A DNA stretch of 64,000 nucleotides from C-114 sp963745405 (GTDB lineage Bacteria; Chloroflexota; Limnocylindria; Limnocylindrales; CSP1-4), in the NCBI GenBank assembly GCA_963745405.1, contig CAVUWY010000002.1, positions 310,001 to 374,000 on the forward strand, given 5' to 3'. Positions 17,901-25,995 of the stretch are shown here, in pieces. The notes under the pieces were generated by a model that saw only the letters and a list, made by a program, of their open reading frames with translations, was not told the DNA's origin and ran no database searches. Position 1 is the first letter of the stretch; each line of letters begins with the position of its first letter. Both the position numbers and the translations under genes were made by a program.

Positions 17901-18202
17901 GGTCGCGCTCGATGGCCCCGGTCGCGCTCGATGGCCCCGGTCGCGCTCGATGGCCCCGGTCGCGCTCGATGGCCCCGGTCGCGCTCGATGGCCCCGGTCG
18001 CGCTCGATGGCCCCGGTCGCGCTCGATGGCCCCGGTCGCGCTCGATGGCCCCGGTCGCGCTCGATGGCCCCGGTCGCGCTCGATGGCCCCGGTCGCGCTC
18101 GATGGCCCCGGTCGCGCTCGATGGCCCCGGTCGCGCTCGATGGCCCCGGTCGCGCTCGATGGCCCCGGTCGCGCTCGATGGCCCCGGTCGCGCTCGATGG
18201 CC
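17901..18202. repeat. 19-bp tandem array, sixteen copies
   Basis: The unit GGTCGCGCTCGATGGCCCC repeats without a single mismatch fifteen times from 17901 to 18185; a sixteenth copy (18186-18202) lacks the last two bases. A degenerate half copy precedes it. Three units make 57 bp, so several frames stay open and give 19-residue protein repeats; these are not taken as genes. The array is intergenic: 130 bp upstream of the helix-turn-helix/nuclease-like gene and 15 bp after the antiporter stop. The copies have no spacers, which excludes CRISPR. Confidence 0.97.
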
Positions 18203-18217
18203 TGCGCGCGCTCGACC

Positions 18218-19510
18218 TTACGTACCAGATCCGGGGCGGGACTCGCCGGCCCACGAGGTGCGGGAGGGCCGCGCTTCGACCGGGTGCTCGAGCTCGGGCG
18301 CGCTCTCCGGCAGGCTCGCGATGCGGCGGCCATAGCGTACGGCGAGTGGGGCCGCGGTGAGCCCGTGGGCGACGACGGACAGCAGCACGGTCCAGGCCAT
18401 GGCGGCGCCGAACGGGCCCGGATCCACCCCCGCCTCCTGTAGTCCTTCGAGGCCGATGATCAGGAACACGATGGAGGCCAGGCCACGCGGCCCGAACCAG
18501 CCGATGAACAGGACCGTCGGCCGGGCGAACCGGGTCCCGATGAGGGCGATCGCGACCGGCGCCATGCGGATGATCGTCAGGCTCAGCACCGCGTAGACGA
18601 CGGCTGCCGGATCCCACAGATCGTTCTGCAGCCGGCCGGAGACGGTGAGGCCGAATGCGACCCAGACCCCGATGGCAAGCAGTGACCCCTGCGTCTCGGT
18701 GAACCGCTCGGCACTCGTCTCGAGTCCCCGGCTGCCGACGCCGAAGGCCAGTCCGCCGACGAACGCCGCGATGAACCCGTTGCCGCCTGCGCCCGCAGCC
18801 ACCAGGTAGCAGCTCGCCGCGAGGGCGAGAACGAACAGCTGCCGGGAGACCGCGGATGTCCAGCTCCTCCGGTCAGCGTGCCCAAGCAGGACCCCGCCCG
18901 CGAACCCGGCTGCCAGTCCCACGACCACACCGAGGGCGATCTGGCCGGCCGCCGAGACGATCCAGTCCGTGCCACCGGTCATCTCCGCGGTCGAGAGGGC
19001 GAGGGCAAGGAAGACGAAGGGGGTCGCGATCCCATCGTTGAGGCCGCTCTCCACGGTGAGCAGCCGCCGGATCCGACCCGGCACCGCGGGGTTCGTGACG
19101 ACCGGCTGGCCCAGGGCAGCGTCGGTGGGCGCCAAGGCGGCGCCGATCAACAGGGCGACGCCGAGCTCCATGCCGGGGAAAAGGACGATCGCCACGACGG
19201 TCCCGAGCCCGATCGTGAGGAGCAGCCCGACGATCAGGAGCCGCGCGGTGGGCACGAGATCACGCTCGAGGGCCCGGGCCGGGATGGTCGAGGCGTCGGC
19301 GAACAACAGCAGCGCGAGCGTCGCCTCTGCGAGGACCTTGATCAGCTCGGCCGCCGGCTCGAACGAGATCGACCCGCTCCCGTCGTTGGACAAGAGGATC
19401 CCGATGGCCACAAAGGCCAACGCCGGGCCGACGGACAGGCGGTCGAGGCGGGCGGCGATCAGCGCATAGCCCGCGAGGAGCAGCGCAAGGACGGCCCACT
19501 GGTGATCCAT
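18218..19510 (-). CDS. Na+(K+)/H+ antiporter, CPA1 family
   Basis: 430 residues with about 12 hydrophobic segments, an integral inner-membrane protein. CPA1 motifs: ALAPTDAALG in the unwound helix, the ESGLNDGIATPFVFLAL motif with the Asn-Asp pair that carries the ion, and GWFGPRGLAS late in the protein. The family exchanges Na+ or K+ for protons in pH and salt balance. There is no RCK or universal-stress C-terminal domain; the last 35 residues are polar. ATG at 19510. It stands alone, ending at the 19-bp array. Confidence 0.92.
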   Translation of the reverse strand: MDHQWAVLALLLAGYALIAARLDRLSVGPALAFVAIGILLSNDGSGSISFEPAAELIKVLAEATLALLLFADASTIPARALERDLVPTARLLIVGLLLTIGLGTVVAIVLFPGMELGVALLIGAALAPTDAALGQPVVTNPAVPGRIRRLLTVESGLNDGIATPFVFLALALSTAEMTGGTDWIVSAAGQIALGVVVGLAAGFAGGVLLGHADRRSWTSAVSRQLFVLALAASCYLVAAGAGGNGFIAAFVGGLAFGVGSRGLETSAERFTETQGSLLAIGVWVAFGLTVSGRLQNDLWDPAAVVYAVLSLTIIRMAPVAIALIGTRFARPTVLFIGWFGPRGLASIVFLIIGLEGLQEAGVDPGPFGAAMAWTVLLSVVAHGLTAAPLAVRYGRRIASLPESAPELEHPVEARPSRTSWAGESRPGSGT

Positions 19511-19680
19511 GCCGCTCAGGCCCGGCCTGCTTCGCGCCGGGGCGCAGGGAAGGTCGCGAGGGGTCGGCGCATCAGCCTCATGTCCCTGCCGGAGGTGTAC
19601 GAGACCCGTTCACGCCTCGATAAGCCTCCACCGGCCGACTATAGCCGTGGCTGCGACCCGCCCAGAGGATTTCGGGCGTA

Positions 19681-19718
19681 GACCAGAGGTCTGCCGGCCG
19701 ACCGGAGGTCAGCCGGCC
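19681..19718. repeat. Short 19-bp imperfect direct repeat
   Basis: GACCAGAGGTCTGCCGGCC is followed at once by GACCGGAGGTCAGCCGGCC (16 of 19 identical), reaching the 3' end of the coiled-coil gene that stops at 19709. Unrelated in sequence to the array at 17901. Confidence 0.5.
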
Positions 19719-21010
19719 GACTTCAGTTCGTTCTCGGCCTCGGCGACCCGGGCGAGGACGCCGGAGCGGAGCGTGTCGAGGCCCGTCCAGACGGCCTTGG
19801 TCGCGTTGCCGATCGACGTCAGCTGGCTCTTGAGGCTCTTGATCGTCTCGAGCTGCTCCCGGATGCCTTCGAGAGCGGCGGAGATCGCAGCGGCATCGAC
19901 TTCGACCTCGCGCTCGACAAGCGTCGCCGCGGCGAGGAGCCGGGCAAGCCGGACGGCCGCCTCGAGGGTGGCAAGGTCGGGGGCGGCAGGATCGACGACG
20001 CAGTAGACGTCGCCGGCTCGCACGTCGAACGGGGCGATGCCGGCCGGCGCATGGGCCGGGCTGAAGACGACGAGCCCGACCGCGGCGCCGCGATTCGTCT
20101 TCGCCTCGCGGAGCTCGTCGCGGATGGCCCGGCCACTGATCGCCCGGTCCTTCGCCTCGATGACGATGCGGAGGTCCGCCCCGCGCGAGATCGAGTCGTC
20201 GATGGAGAGGACGAAGTCGCCCTTCTTGCTCTTCATGACGTCGCCGGTCTCGTCGCTCGTCCGGTCGATGAGGTCGCCGCAGCCGCGGGCGATCTCGCCG
20301 AGCATCTCCTCGAGGAGGTCCTCGAAATCGGCGCCCTTGGCGGCCGACTTCGCACGCTCGGTGGCTCGCGCGGCCGCTGCCGCCTCGATCGCCGTGAGGC
20401 GCTCGTTCAGCTGGGCGAAGCCGGCGCTCACCTCTTCGCGGAACTGGTACATCGGTGAGCCGAGCCGGGTGGGGTCGATGAGCCGGGCCAGCTTCGAGGC
20501 ATCGCCGTCGAAGTACGTCCCGAGGAGCGACCCGATGCGGCCGATCGCGCTGTCGCGCTTGGACTCGTCGAACAGGTCGGCCACGAACGTCCGCAGCTGG
20601 CCCCGGTCGCCGAGGAACTTCTCCATCGTCCGCGGCAGCCGCCCGTCGACGTCCGCGAAGTTGGTCCGGAGCGTCTGCTCGAGCGCAGCCGCCGCCCGCT
20701 CGTTGGTCGCCTCGTTCTGCTTGACGAGGGTCTCGAATTCCCGGCGGACGACGTCGACATTGACGCTCACGCCTGCGTCCTGGAGCGCCACCAGGCCGAT
20801 CTTCAGGGCTCGCTCGACGAGGGCCGGGCGGTCGGCCTCGGGTCGGTCGGCGACGAACGCGGTCAGACCGCGGTCGGCGATCGCGACGTGCTCGACGACG
20901 AGCCGCTCGCCGTCGATCCAGACGACCGCCGTCGACCTGAGGTCGGCGGGCGGTGCGGCCGGCGTCGGCAGGGCGACCAGGCGGGATTCGTGGGGCTGTC
21001 GTGCTTCCAT
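19709..21010 (-). CDS. Coiled-coil protein with PD-(D/E)xK-like domain
   Basis: 433 residues from ATG 21010 (the open frame reaches 21433 inside the uricase gene, without meaning). Residues about 95-220 are charged and helical with likely coiled coils. The C-terminal third has a restriction-fold signature: KGDFVLSIDDS then GADLRIVIEAKDRAIS, i.e. Asp...Glu-x-Lys, followed by GAAVGLVVFSPAHAP. A final coiled coil (about 380-430) ends the protein. It resembles RmuC-like or DUF2130-like architectures, but I cannot name the family. It lies 142 bp after the uricase and on the same strand; a link to purine metabolism is unlikely. Confidence 0.72.
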   Translation of the reverse strand: MEARQPHESRLVALPTPAAPPADLRSTAVVWIDGERLVVEHVAIADRGLTAFVADRPEADRPALVERALKIGLVALQDAGVSVNVDVVRREFETLVKQNEATNERAAAALEQTLRTNFADVDGRLPRTMEKFLGDRGQLRTFVADLFDESKRDSAIGRIGSLLGTYFDGDASKLARLIDPTRLGSPMYQFREEVSAGFAQLNERLTAIEAAAAARATERAKSAAKGADFEDLLEEMLGEIARGCGDLIDRTSDETGDVMKSKKGDFVLSIDDSISRGADLRIVIEAKDRAISGRAIRDELREAKTNRGAAVGLVVFSPAHAPAGIAPFDVRAGDVYCVVDPAAPDLATLEAAVRLARLLAAATLVEREVEVDAAAISAALEGIREQLETIKSLKSQLTSIGNATKAVWTGLDTLRSGVLARVAEAENELKSAG

Positions 21011-21152
21011 GGCGCCATCCTGCCCGGCACAGTTGTCACCTAGGCTGTCACGGCGGCGTCGAGCCGCGAGATCCAGTCCCGTCCAACGCTTTCGAGCTAA
21101 CGAGGCCGGGATCCCTATCCCGGCCTGGACGGATGGAAACGTCCTGGAGCCG

Positions 21153-22004
21153 TCAACTCCGCCGTACCGTCGCCTCGATAAGGCCGTGCGGCTCCCGGGT
21201 TGCGACGAAGATCTCGTTGTCGTTGACGAGCCCGAACGGCGTGAGGTCGACGAGCAGGTGATGGAGGTTCGGCAGTGTGAACGAGATCTCCTCGAGTTCG
21301 TGGTGCCGCTCGAGGATGGCCCGGCCGATGATCCACGTCGACGCCTGGACCGACGGACTATCGTGGGCCGCGAAGACATCGAGCAAGGTGTCGAGGACCG
21401 CGCCGAACAGCGTGTCGTGGTCGACGCCGGCATCGAGCTCGGCCGACCGGTAGCGCCATCGGGCGCTGACCTGGGTGGCCATGATCCGGTCGTCCGTCTC
21501 GGGCAGGGTCGTGTAGCGGTCGCGCGGATAGCCGGCGAACGACGAACCGGCCGTCTTCATGAGGGCGAGGTCCTCGAGGCCGGCCTCGATCGTGACGCCC
21601 TCGCGGGTCACCGACACGATCGTGAGCCTCGTGAAGGACGGATCGCGGACGAACGCCGCGGAGGCCCGCCCGGTCGGCGTGGCGACCGGCTCCCAGTGGT
21701 GCTCGCGGATCGTCACCCGGGCGTGCTCGACTTGCGGGAATTCGAGGAAATGCTCGGCCAGCTCCCGACCGTAGGACTCGATCGCGCCATCGAGGTGGTC
21801 CTTGGCGAACGCGTACGCGGTGTTCTTCATCGTGTCCGTGGCGACGACGCCGCTGTTGTCGCCGTCCGTGTGGGCCGCCACGAAATCGCCGTCGAGGGCG
21901 ATCGCGATGGTCAGGTCGCGGACGACGTGTCGCTCTTCGCCGCGGACGATCTTGACGAGTCGGATGGCGGACTTGCCGTAGCGGTTGTCGGCGAGCTCGA
22001 TCAT
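21153..22004 (-). CDS. Urate oxidase (uricase)
   Basis: 283 residues, close to the usual 290-320. Cofactor-free uricase motifs: NRYGKSAIRLVKI with catalytic Lys11, GDNSGVVATDTMKN with the catalytic Thr56, the HHWEPV segment, and IEEISFTLPNLHH-type C-terminal signature. It oxidises urate to 5-hydroxyisourate with O2. The start overlaps the OHCU decarboxylase stop by 4 bp, and the HIU hydrolase is next upstream, so the three enzymes that turn urate into (S)-allantoin form one operon. Confidence 0.95.
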   Translation of the reverse strand: MIELADNRYGKSAIRLVKIVRGEERHVVRDLTIAIALDGDFVAAHTDGDNSGVVATDTMKNTAYAFAKDHLDGAIESYGRELAEHFLEFPQVEHARVTIREHHWEPVATPTGRASAAFVRDPSFTRLTIVSVTREGVTIEAGLEDLALMKTAGSSFAGYPRDRYTTLPETDDRIMATQVSARWRYRSAELDAGVDHDTLFGAVLDTLLDVFAAHDSPSVQASTWIIGRAILERHHELEEISFTLPNLHHLLVDLTPFGLVNDNEIFVATREPHGLIEATVRRS

Positions 22005-22510
22005 CGGGCGGATCCGCCGGCTGTGCGGCGATAGCGATCCTCGGCGATGTCGATCACCGCGTCGAGGGCGCGCGACAGCTCCGTGCCACGGTCGGTGGCC
22101 AGGGCGGCGGCCATCCCGGGCAGGAGCTCCGCCCGGGAGCGACCGGCCACGAAGACGCAGTAGCGGAACCCGAACTGGGTCTCGTACGAGTCGTTGAGCC
22201 GTTCGAGCTCGGCTGCGACGTCGCCGATCTCGGGGGTCGTGGCGTCGGATCCGGACCGGTCGTAGCCCTGCTCGCGGAAGGAGTGGGCCGACACCGTCCC
22301 GGGCGAGGCGCCGAGGCGTGGGTGAGCGTCGATGAGCTCGACCTGCTCGACCTCCGGCATCGACTTGGCGATGGCCCGGGCCTGCGAGAACATCGCCGCC
22401 GGCGAGGCGAACGGACGCCTCGCGGCGAGGCGGGCGAGGAACCGCGGTGCCCCCTCGAACAGCGGCCCGACCTCGGCGTCGAAGGTCGATCGATCCTCGA
22501 GCACGACCAC
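22001..22510 (-). CDS. uraD: 2-oxo-4-hydroxy-4-carboxy-5-ureidoimidazoline (OHCU) decarboxylase
   Basis: 169 residues, all-helical family. The catalytic His63 lies in the invariant HPRLG motif; DSYETQFGFRYCVFVAGRS supplies the other active-site residues. It converts OHCU to (S)-allantoin, the third step after urate. The GTG start at 22510 directly abuts the HIU hydrolase stop (22511), and the stop overlaps the uricase start. Confidence 0.94.
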   Translation of the reverse strand: MVVLEDRSTFDAEVGPLFEGAPRFLARLAARRPFASPAAMFSQARAIAKSMPEVEQVELIDAHPRLGASPGTVSAHSFREQGYDRSGSDATTPEIGDVAAELERLNDSYETQFGFRYCVFVAGRSRAELLPGMAAALATDRGTELSRALDAVIDIAEDRYRRTAGGSAR

Positions 22511-22849
22511 TCAGGACTGCCCCGGTACGTGCTCATCGAGTACGGCGCGAGCAGGAGGGGTACGTGATAGCTCCGTGATCACGTCGGTGATCTCGAAGTC
22601 GACGGCCATCGTCTTGAAGAACACCGGTACGCCGTCGGGCACGTCGAACCGGAGGCGATACACGCCGGGCCGGAGCGGCCGACCGAGCAGGTCGCTCACC
22701 CGGCCGTCGTCGTCGGTCAGCGACTCGCTCACCCGGATCGGTCGGCCATCGGGCTCGAGCTTGAAGAGGGTCACCTTCAGGCCGGCCGCCGGGCCGCCGT
22801 GGCCCGTGTCGAGGATGTGGGTCGAGATCGTCGGCGGGCGTTCGGCCAC
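22511..22849 (-). CDS. uraH: 5-hydroxyisourate hydrolase, transthyretin-like (C-terminus out of frame)
   Basis: 112 residues from GTG 22849, chosen because GGAGG lies 5 bases upstream; another in-frame GTG is at 22861. The family N-terminus PTISTHILDT with the catalytic His is clear. The family ends in an almost invariant YRGS; here the frame ends ...ITELSRTPPARAVLDEHVPGQS. The neighbouring frame reads YHVPLLLAPYSMSTYRGS over about 22518-22571, so an extra base near 22571 and a missing one just before the stop displace the essential C-terminus. Without YRGS the enzyme should be inactive. Two close sequencing errors are the simplest explanation. Confidence 0.9.
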   Translation of the reverse strand: MAERPPTISTHILDTGHGGPAAGLKVTLFKLEPDGRPIRVSESLTDDDGRVSDLLGRPLRPGVYRLRFDVPDGVPVFFKTMAVDFEITDVITELSRTPPARAVLDEHVPGQS

Positions 22850-22863
22850 GCTATCCTCCACTC

Positions 22864-23286
22864 ATGGGCGACCTGTCGATCCGTGTCGGCGACCTCAACT
22901 TTAGCGCCCGCTGGGAGCCCGCTGCGCCGCAGACGATCGAGGCGATCCGGCGGATGCTGCCGATCGAGTCCCGGCTCATCCACTGCCGCTGGAGCGGCGA
23001 GTCGACGTGGATCCCCTACGGCGAGTTCCGGCCGGGCATCGACTACGAGAACCACACCTCGCACCCGGCACCGGGCCAGCTCGCGTTGTACCCGGGCGGG
23101 ATCAGCGAGTGCGAGATCTTCTTCCCCTACGGGGCCTGCACGACGAGCTCCAAGGTCGGCCAGCTGGCAGCCAATCACTTCGCCACGATCGTGCCGGACG
23201 AGGGCTGGCAGGACCGCCTCCGCGAGGTCGGTCGCCGCTGCCTCTGGGAGGGCGCTCAACCGATCGCCATCGCCGAGCTCGCCTGA
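22864..23286 (+). CDS. DUF3830 protein (cyclophilin-like fold)
   Basis: 140 residues. The pattern FSARWEPAAPQTIEAIRRMLPIESRLIHCRWSGE...NHTSHPAPGQLALYPGGISECEIFFPYG matches DUF3830, a family with a cyclophilin-like barrel and no known activity, often found beside amidohydrolases for hydantoins, allantoin and purines. Here it starts divergently from HIU hydrolase and ends 10 bp before the hydantoinase/allantoinase gene, which fits that association. It may bind or remove an intermediate; that is inference. Confidence 0.82.
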   Translation: MGDLSIRVGDLNFSARWEPAAPQTIEAIRRMLPIESRLIHCRWSGESTWIPYGEFRPGIDYENHTSHPAPGQLALYPGGISECEIFFPYGACTTSSKVGQLAANHFATIVPDEGWQDRLREVGRRCLWEGAQPIAIAELA

Positions 23287-23296
23287 TCCGGCCCGC

Positions 23297-24691
23297 ATGG
23301 ACCTCCTGATCCGGGGCGGGACGGTCGTCACCGCGGGAGGCTCCAGGCTGGCCGACGTGGCGATCGACGGAGGGCGGATCTCGGCGGTGCTCGATCCGGC
23401 CGATGGGGCGGCCGCCGCCGAGGGTGCCGGGGAGGTCGTCGACGCGACGGGCCTCTTCGTCCTGCCCGGCTGCATCGACGTCCATACCCACACCCGGGTC
23501 GCCAGCGGCGCCGAGCCCGATCGGTTCTTCCAGGACACGGTCGCGGCGGCGTTCGGCGGGACGACGACGCTGTTCGCCTTCAACAACGCCGGGACCGGTT
23601 CCTCGGCCGCGGCCCAGGCGTCGCTGCGGGTCGGTCTGGCCGAGTGGCAGGCGGCGACGTCGGCCGACGCCGCGATCGACGTCGCGCTGAGTCTCGTCGT
23701 CGCCGGGGCGATGGACGACCCGATCGCGGACCTGCCGGCGGTAGTCGAAGCCGGAGTGCCGACCGCCAAGGCGTTCATGGTCTACGACTTCCGCCTCGAC
23801 GACGCCCGGCTGTTCGAGACGCTCCGGTCGCTGGCCCGAGCAGGCGGCATCCTCGAGGTCCATTGCGAGGATCCGGTGCTCATCGACGCGGCGGTCGCCT
23901 CGGCGCTTCAGCGTGGTGACACGCTACCGCGCTACCACGCTACTACGCGACGACCGGAAGCCGAGGCGGTGGCGACCCACCGGGCGATGGAGTTCGCCCG
24001 GGCGGCCGATGCGCCGGTCCACGTCGTTCATCTCTCGTCGGCCCTCGCCCTCGAGGAAGTCCGCCGGGCCAAGGCGTCGGGTGTCCAGGCGTCGGCCGAG
24101 ACATGCCCCCATTACCTCGCTCTCACCGACGATCGCTACGCGGGACCGGTCGACGAGACGATCCGTTACGTCATCTCGCCGCCGCTCCGCTCGGCGGCGG
24201 ATCGCGACGCGTTGTGGGCAGGCCTCGCCGACGGGACGCTCGATCTTGTCGCGACCGACCACGTCCCGGATCGGCTTGCCGTCGAGAAACGGCTCCCGGC
24301 GCCACCGTTCCCCGACATCAGCAACGGCGCCCCGGGCGTCGAGACGCTGCTCGCCATCGTGTTCAGCGAGGGCGTGGTCCGGGGCCGGATCACGATCGAG
24401 CGGATGGTCGACCTGCTCGCGACGACGCCGGCTCGCCGGTTCGGGCTGGCGAGGAAGGGGGCGATCGAGCCCGGGCTCGACGCTGACGTCGTGCTCTTCG
24501 ACCCCGTGGCGGAGCGACGGCTCACCGCGGCCGATCTCCACCACGCGAGCGACTACACCCCGTACGAGGGCCTCTCGGTCCGGGGCGCCGTCCGCTCGGT
24601 GTACTCGCGGGGACGGGCGGTCGTCCGCGAGGGAGCATTCGTCGGGGAGCGCGGCCGGGGCCGCTTCGTCGAGCGGACCCTCGCGCGCTAG
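23297..24691 (+). CDS. Dihydropyrimidinase/hydantoinase/allantoinase-family amidohydrolase
   Basis: 464 residues from ATG 23297. Metal-dependent cyclic amidohydrolase: CIDVHTHTRV (first His pair), the carboxylated lysine in PTAKAFMVYDF, EVHCED, HVVHLSS, and ATDHVPD. These enzymes open hydantoin-like rings. Between uricase-operon and DUF3830 neighbours, allantoin to allantoate is the likely reaction; the MVYDF context is also seen in dihydropyrimidinases, so D-hydantoinase activity cannot be ruled out. The stop codon TAG lies in a -10-like TAGCAT that may drive the next gene. Confidence 0.9.
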   Translation: MDLLIRGGTVVTAGGSRLADVAIDGGRISAVLDPADGAAAAEGAGEVVDATGLFVLPGCIDVHTHTRVASGAEPDRFFQDTVAAAFGGTTTLFAFNNAGTGSSAAAQASLRVGLAEWQAATSADAAIDVALSLVVAGAMDDPIADLPAVVEAGVPTAKAFMVYDFRLDDARLFETLRSLARAGGILEVHCEDPVLIDAAVASALQRGDTLPRYHATTRRPEAEAVATHRAMEFARAADAPVHVVHLSSALALEEVRRAKASGVQASAETCPHYLALTDDRYAGPVDETIRYVISPPLRSAADRDALWAGLADGTLDLVATDHVPDRLAVEKRLPAPPFPDISNGAPGVETLLAIVFSEGVVRGRITIERMVDLLATTPARRFGLARKGAIEPGLDADVVLFDPVAERRLTAADLHHASDYTPYEGLSVRGAVRSVYSRGRAVVREGAFVGERGRGRFVERTLAR

Positions 24692-24733
24692 CATCCGGGC
24701 CTGCGAGACGGACGAGTGGAGGATCATCAGTCG

Positions 24734-25111
24734 ATGGGCGACCCGATCACCGTTGCCTACTACTACCGGATCCGCTGGGGCGCGGTCGACGAGTTCATCG
24801 AACTCTTCGAGCGCAACCACTGGCCGATCCTCCGCGAGCAGCTCGCCGCCGGCCGGTACAACGAGGTCCGGGCGTTCACGCCGCGCTTCCACGGCGACGG
24901 TCGGGCCGACTGGAACTTCCTCGTGACCATCACCTATCGCGATTGGGCTGCGATCCAGGAGCATTCCGACGCCGAGATCGCCGCCCGGCTCTACCCTGAC
25001 CAGGCGACGTTCCAGGCCGAGGAGGCGCATCGGTTCTCCCTCCTCGAGGCTCACTGGGACGTGCCGCTGGAGGGTCACCCGCTTCCGCGGGCGTCGTCGC
25101 CGCCGGGGTGA
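24734..25111 (+). CDS. Hypothetical protein, possible dimeric alpha/beta-barrel fold
   Basis: 125 residues from ATG 24734, preceded by GGAGG at 24718-24722; an in-frame GTG at 24716 is the alternative. The protein is aromatic-rich (VAYYYRIRWG, RNHWPILREQL, ADWNFLVTITYRDWAAI), which resembles small ferredoxin-like dimeric barrel proteins (NIPSNAP/EthD/ABM group), but I recognise no exact family. It follows the amidohydrolase by 42 bp. The last codons run into a 16-bp tandem repeat. Confidence 0.65.
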   Translation: MGDPITVAYYYRIRWGAVDEFIELFERNHWPILREQLAAGRYNEVRAFTPRFHGDGRADWNFLVTITYRDWAAIQEHSDAEIAARLYPDQATFQAEEAHRFSLLEAHWDVPLEGHPLPRASSPPG

Positions 25112-25168
25112 GTCGGCGGTGAGGTGAGTCGGCGGTGAGGTGAGTCGGTGGCGAGGTGAGTCGCCGAT
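25105..25168. repeat. 16-bp tandem repeat, four units
   Basis: Units starting at 25105, 25121, 25137 and 25153 follow GAGGTGAGTCGGCGGT with one to four changes each. The array starts over the stop codon of the preceding gene and ends 27 bp before the ATG of the second helix-turn-helix/nuclease-like gene, so it occupies the promoter position. Confidence 0.88.
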
Positions 25169-25195
25169 GATCGAGCGGCGCAACCGTGCCACTCG

Positions 25196-25945
25196 ATGGA
25201 CGAAGCTCGGATCGGCTCCGTCGTTCGCGCGCTCCGCATCCGTCGACGCCTGACCCAGGCCGAGCTTGCGACCCAAGCCGAGGTCGCGCGGGTATCCGTC
25301 TCGAGGCTCGAACGGGGCCTCGGTGCGGACCTTCGCCTGCGGACGATCCGCCGCATCTGCGCCGCCCTCGAGATCAGACTCGAGCTAGACGCTCGCTGGC
25401 GCGGCGGCGATCTCGAACGCCATCTGACCGCGCGCCACTCGGCGATGGCGGAGGAACTCACCGGCTGGTTCCTGCGGCGGCCCGACTGGACCGTCCGGCC
25501 CGAGGTCTCGTTCTCGATCTGGGGCGAACGTGGGGTCGTCGACCTCATCGCGTGGCACGCAGCGCGCCGGACGATGCTCCTGATCGAGCTCAAGACCGAG
25601 ATCGTCGATGTCGGTGATCTCATGGCGACCGCGGACCGGCGACGACGCCTCGCGCCGCGGATCGCGTCCGAGCTCGGCTGGCGTCCGATCGCCATCGGCT
25701 ACTGGGTCGCGGTGGCCGAGTCGACGACGAACGCCCGCCGCGTGCGCGACCACCGGGCGGTGCTGCGGACGGCATTCCCGTCCGATTGGCGTGCGATCAG
25801 GGCCTGGCTGCGCGAACCGGTCGGCCCGATGGCCGGGCTGTCGTTGCGGGCGTCCCGTCGGCTGCCATCTGATCGAAATGCGATCGTTAAGCGAGTCGGA
25901 AAGCCTCGTCGACCACGCGTAGGCCCCGCATCCGGGGGTGGCTGA
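25196..25945 (+). CDS. HTH (XRE-type) protein with PD-(D/E)xK nuclease-like domain, copy 2
   Basis: 249 residues. XRE helix-turn-helix at 6-62 (LTQAELATQAEVARVSVSRLERG). The nuclease-like core matches copy 1 over its length: Glu103, Asp116 (GERGVVDLIAWH) and Glu131-x-Lys133 (MLLIELKTE), then DRRRRLAPRIASELGWRP and a FPSDWRAIRAWLREP segment. All catalytic positions are kept. A 16-bp tandem array lies just upstream and a 65-bp array about 120 bp downstream. The lack of any partner gene argues against a classical restriction system; roles as repressor or solitary nuclease remain open. Confidence 0.8.
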   Translation: MDEARIGSVVRALRIRRRLTQAELATQAEVARVSVSRLERGLGADLRLRTIRRICAALEIRLELDARWRGGDLERHLTARHSAMAEELTGWFLRRPDWTVRPEVSFSIWGERGVVDLIAWHAARRTMLLIELKTEIVDVGDLMATADRRRRLAPRIASELGWRPIAIGYWVAVAESTTNARRVRDHRAVLRTAFPSDWRAIRAWLREPVGPMAGLSLRASRRLPSDRNAIVKRVGKPRRPRVGPASGGG

Positions 25946-25995
25946 GCGTGGACGCCGGCCGCCGACGGCCTCGGGTCGACGCGCGGACCGCCCAA

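Noticed and set aside
17901..18202. CRISPR array
   Set aside because: Copies are head to tail with no spacers, and no cas gene is in the window.
17851..18442. Long ORFs on both strands built of 19-residue repeats
   Set aside because: They exist only because 19 bp times three keeps the frames open; there is no ribosome site, no codon bias and no non-repeat domain.
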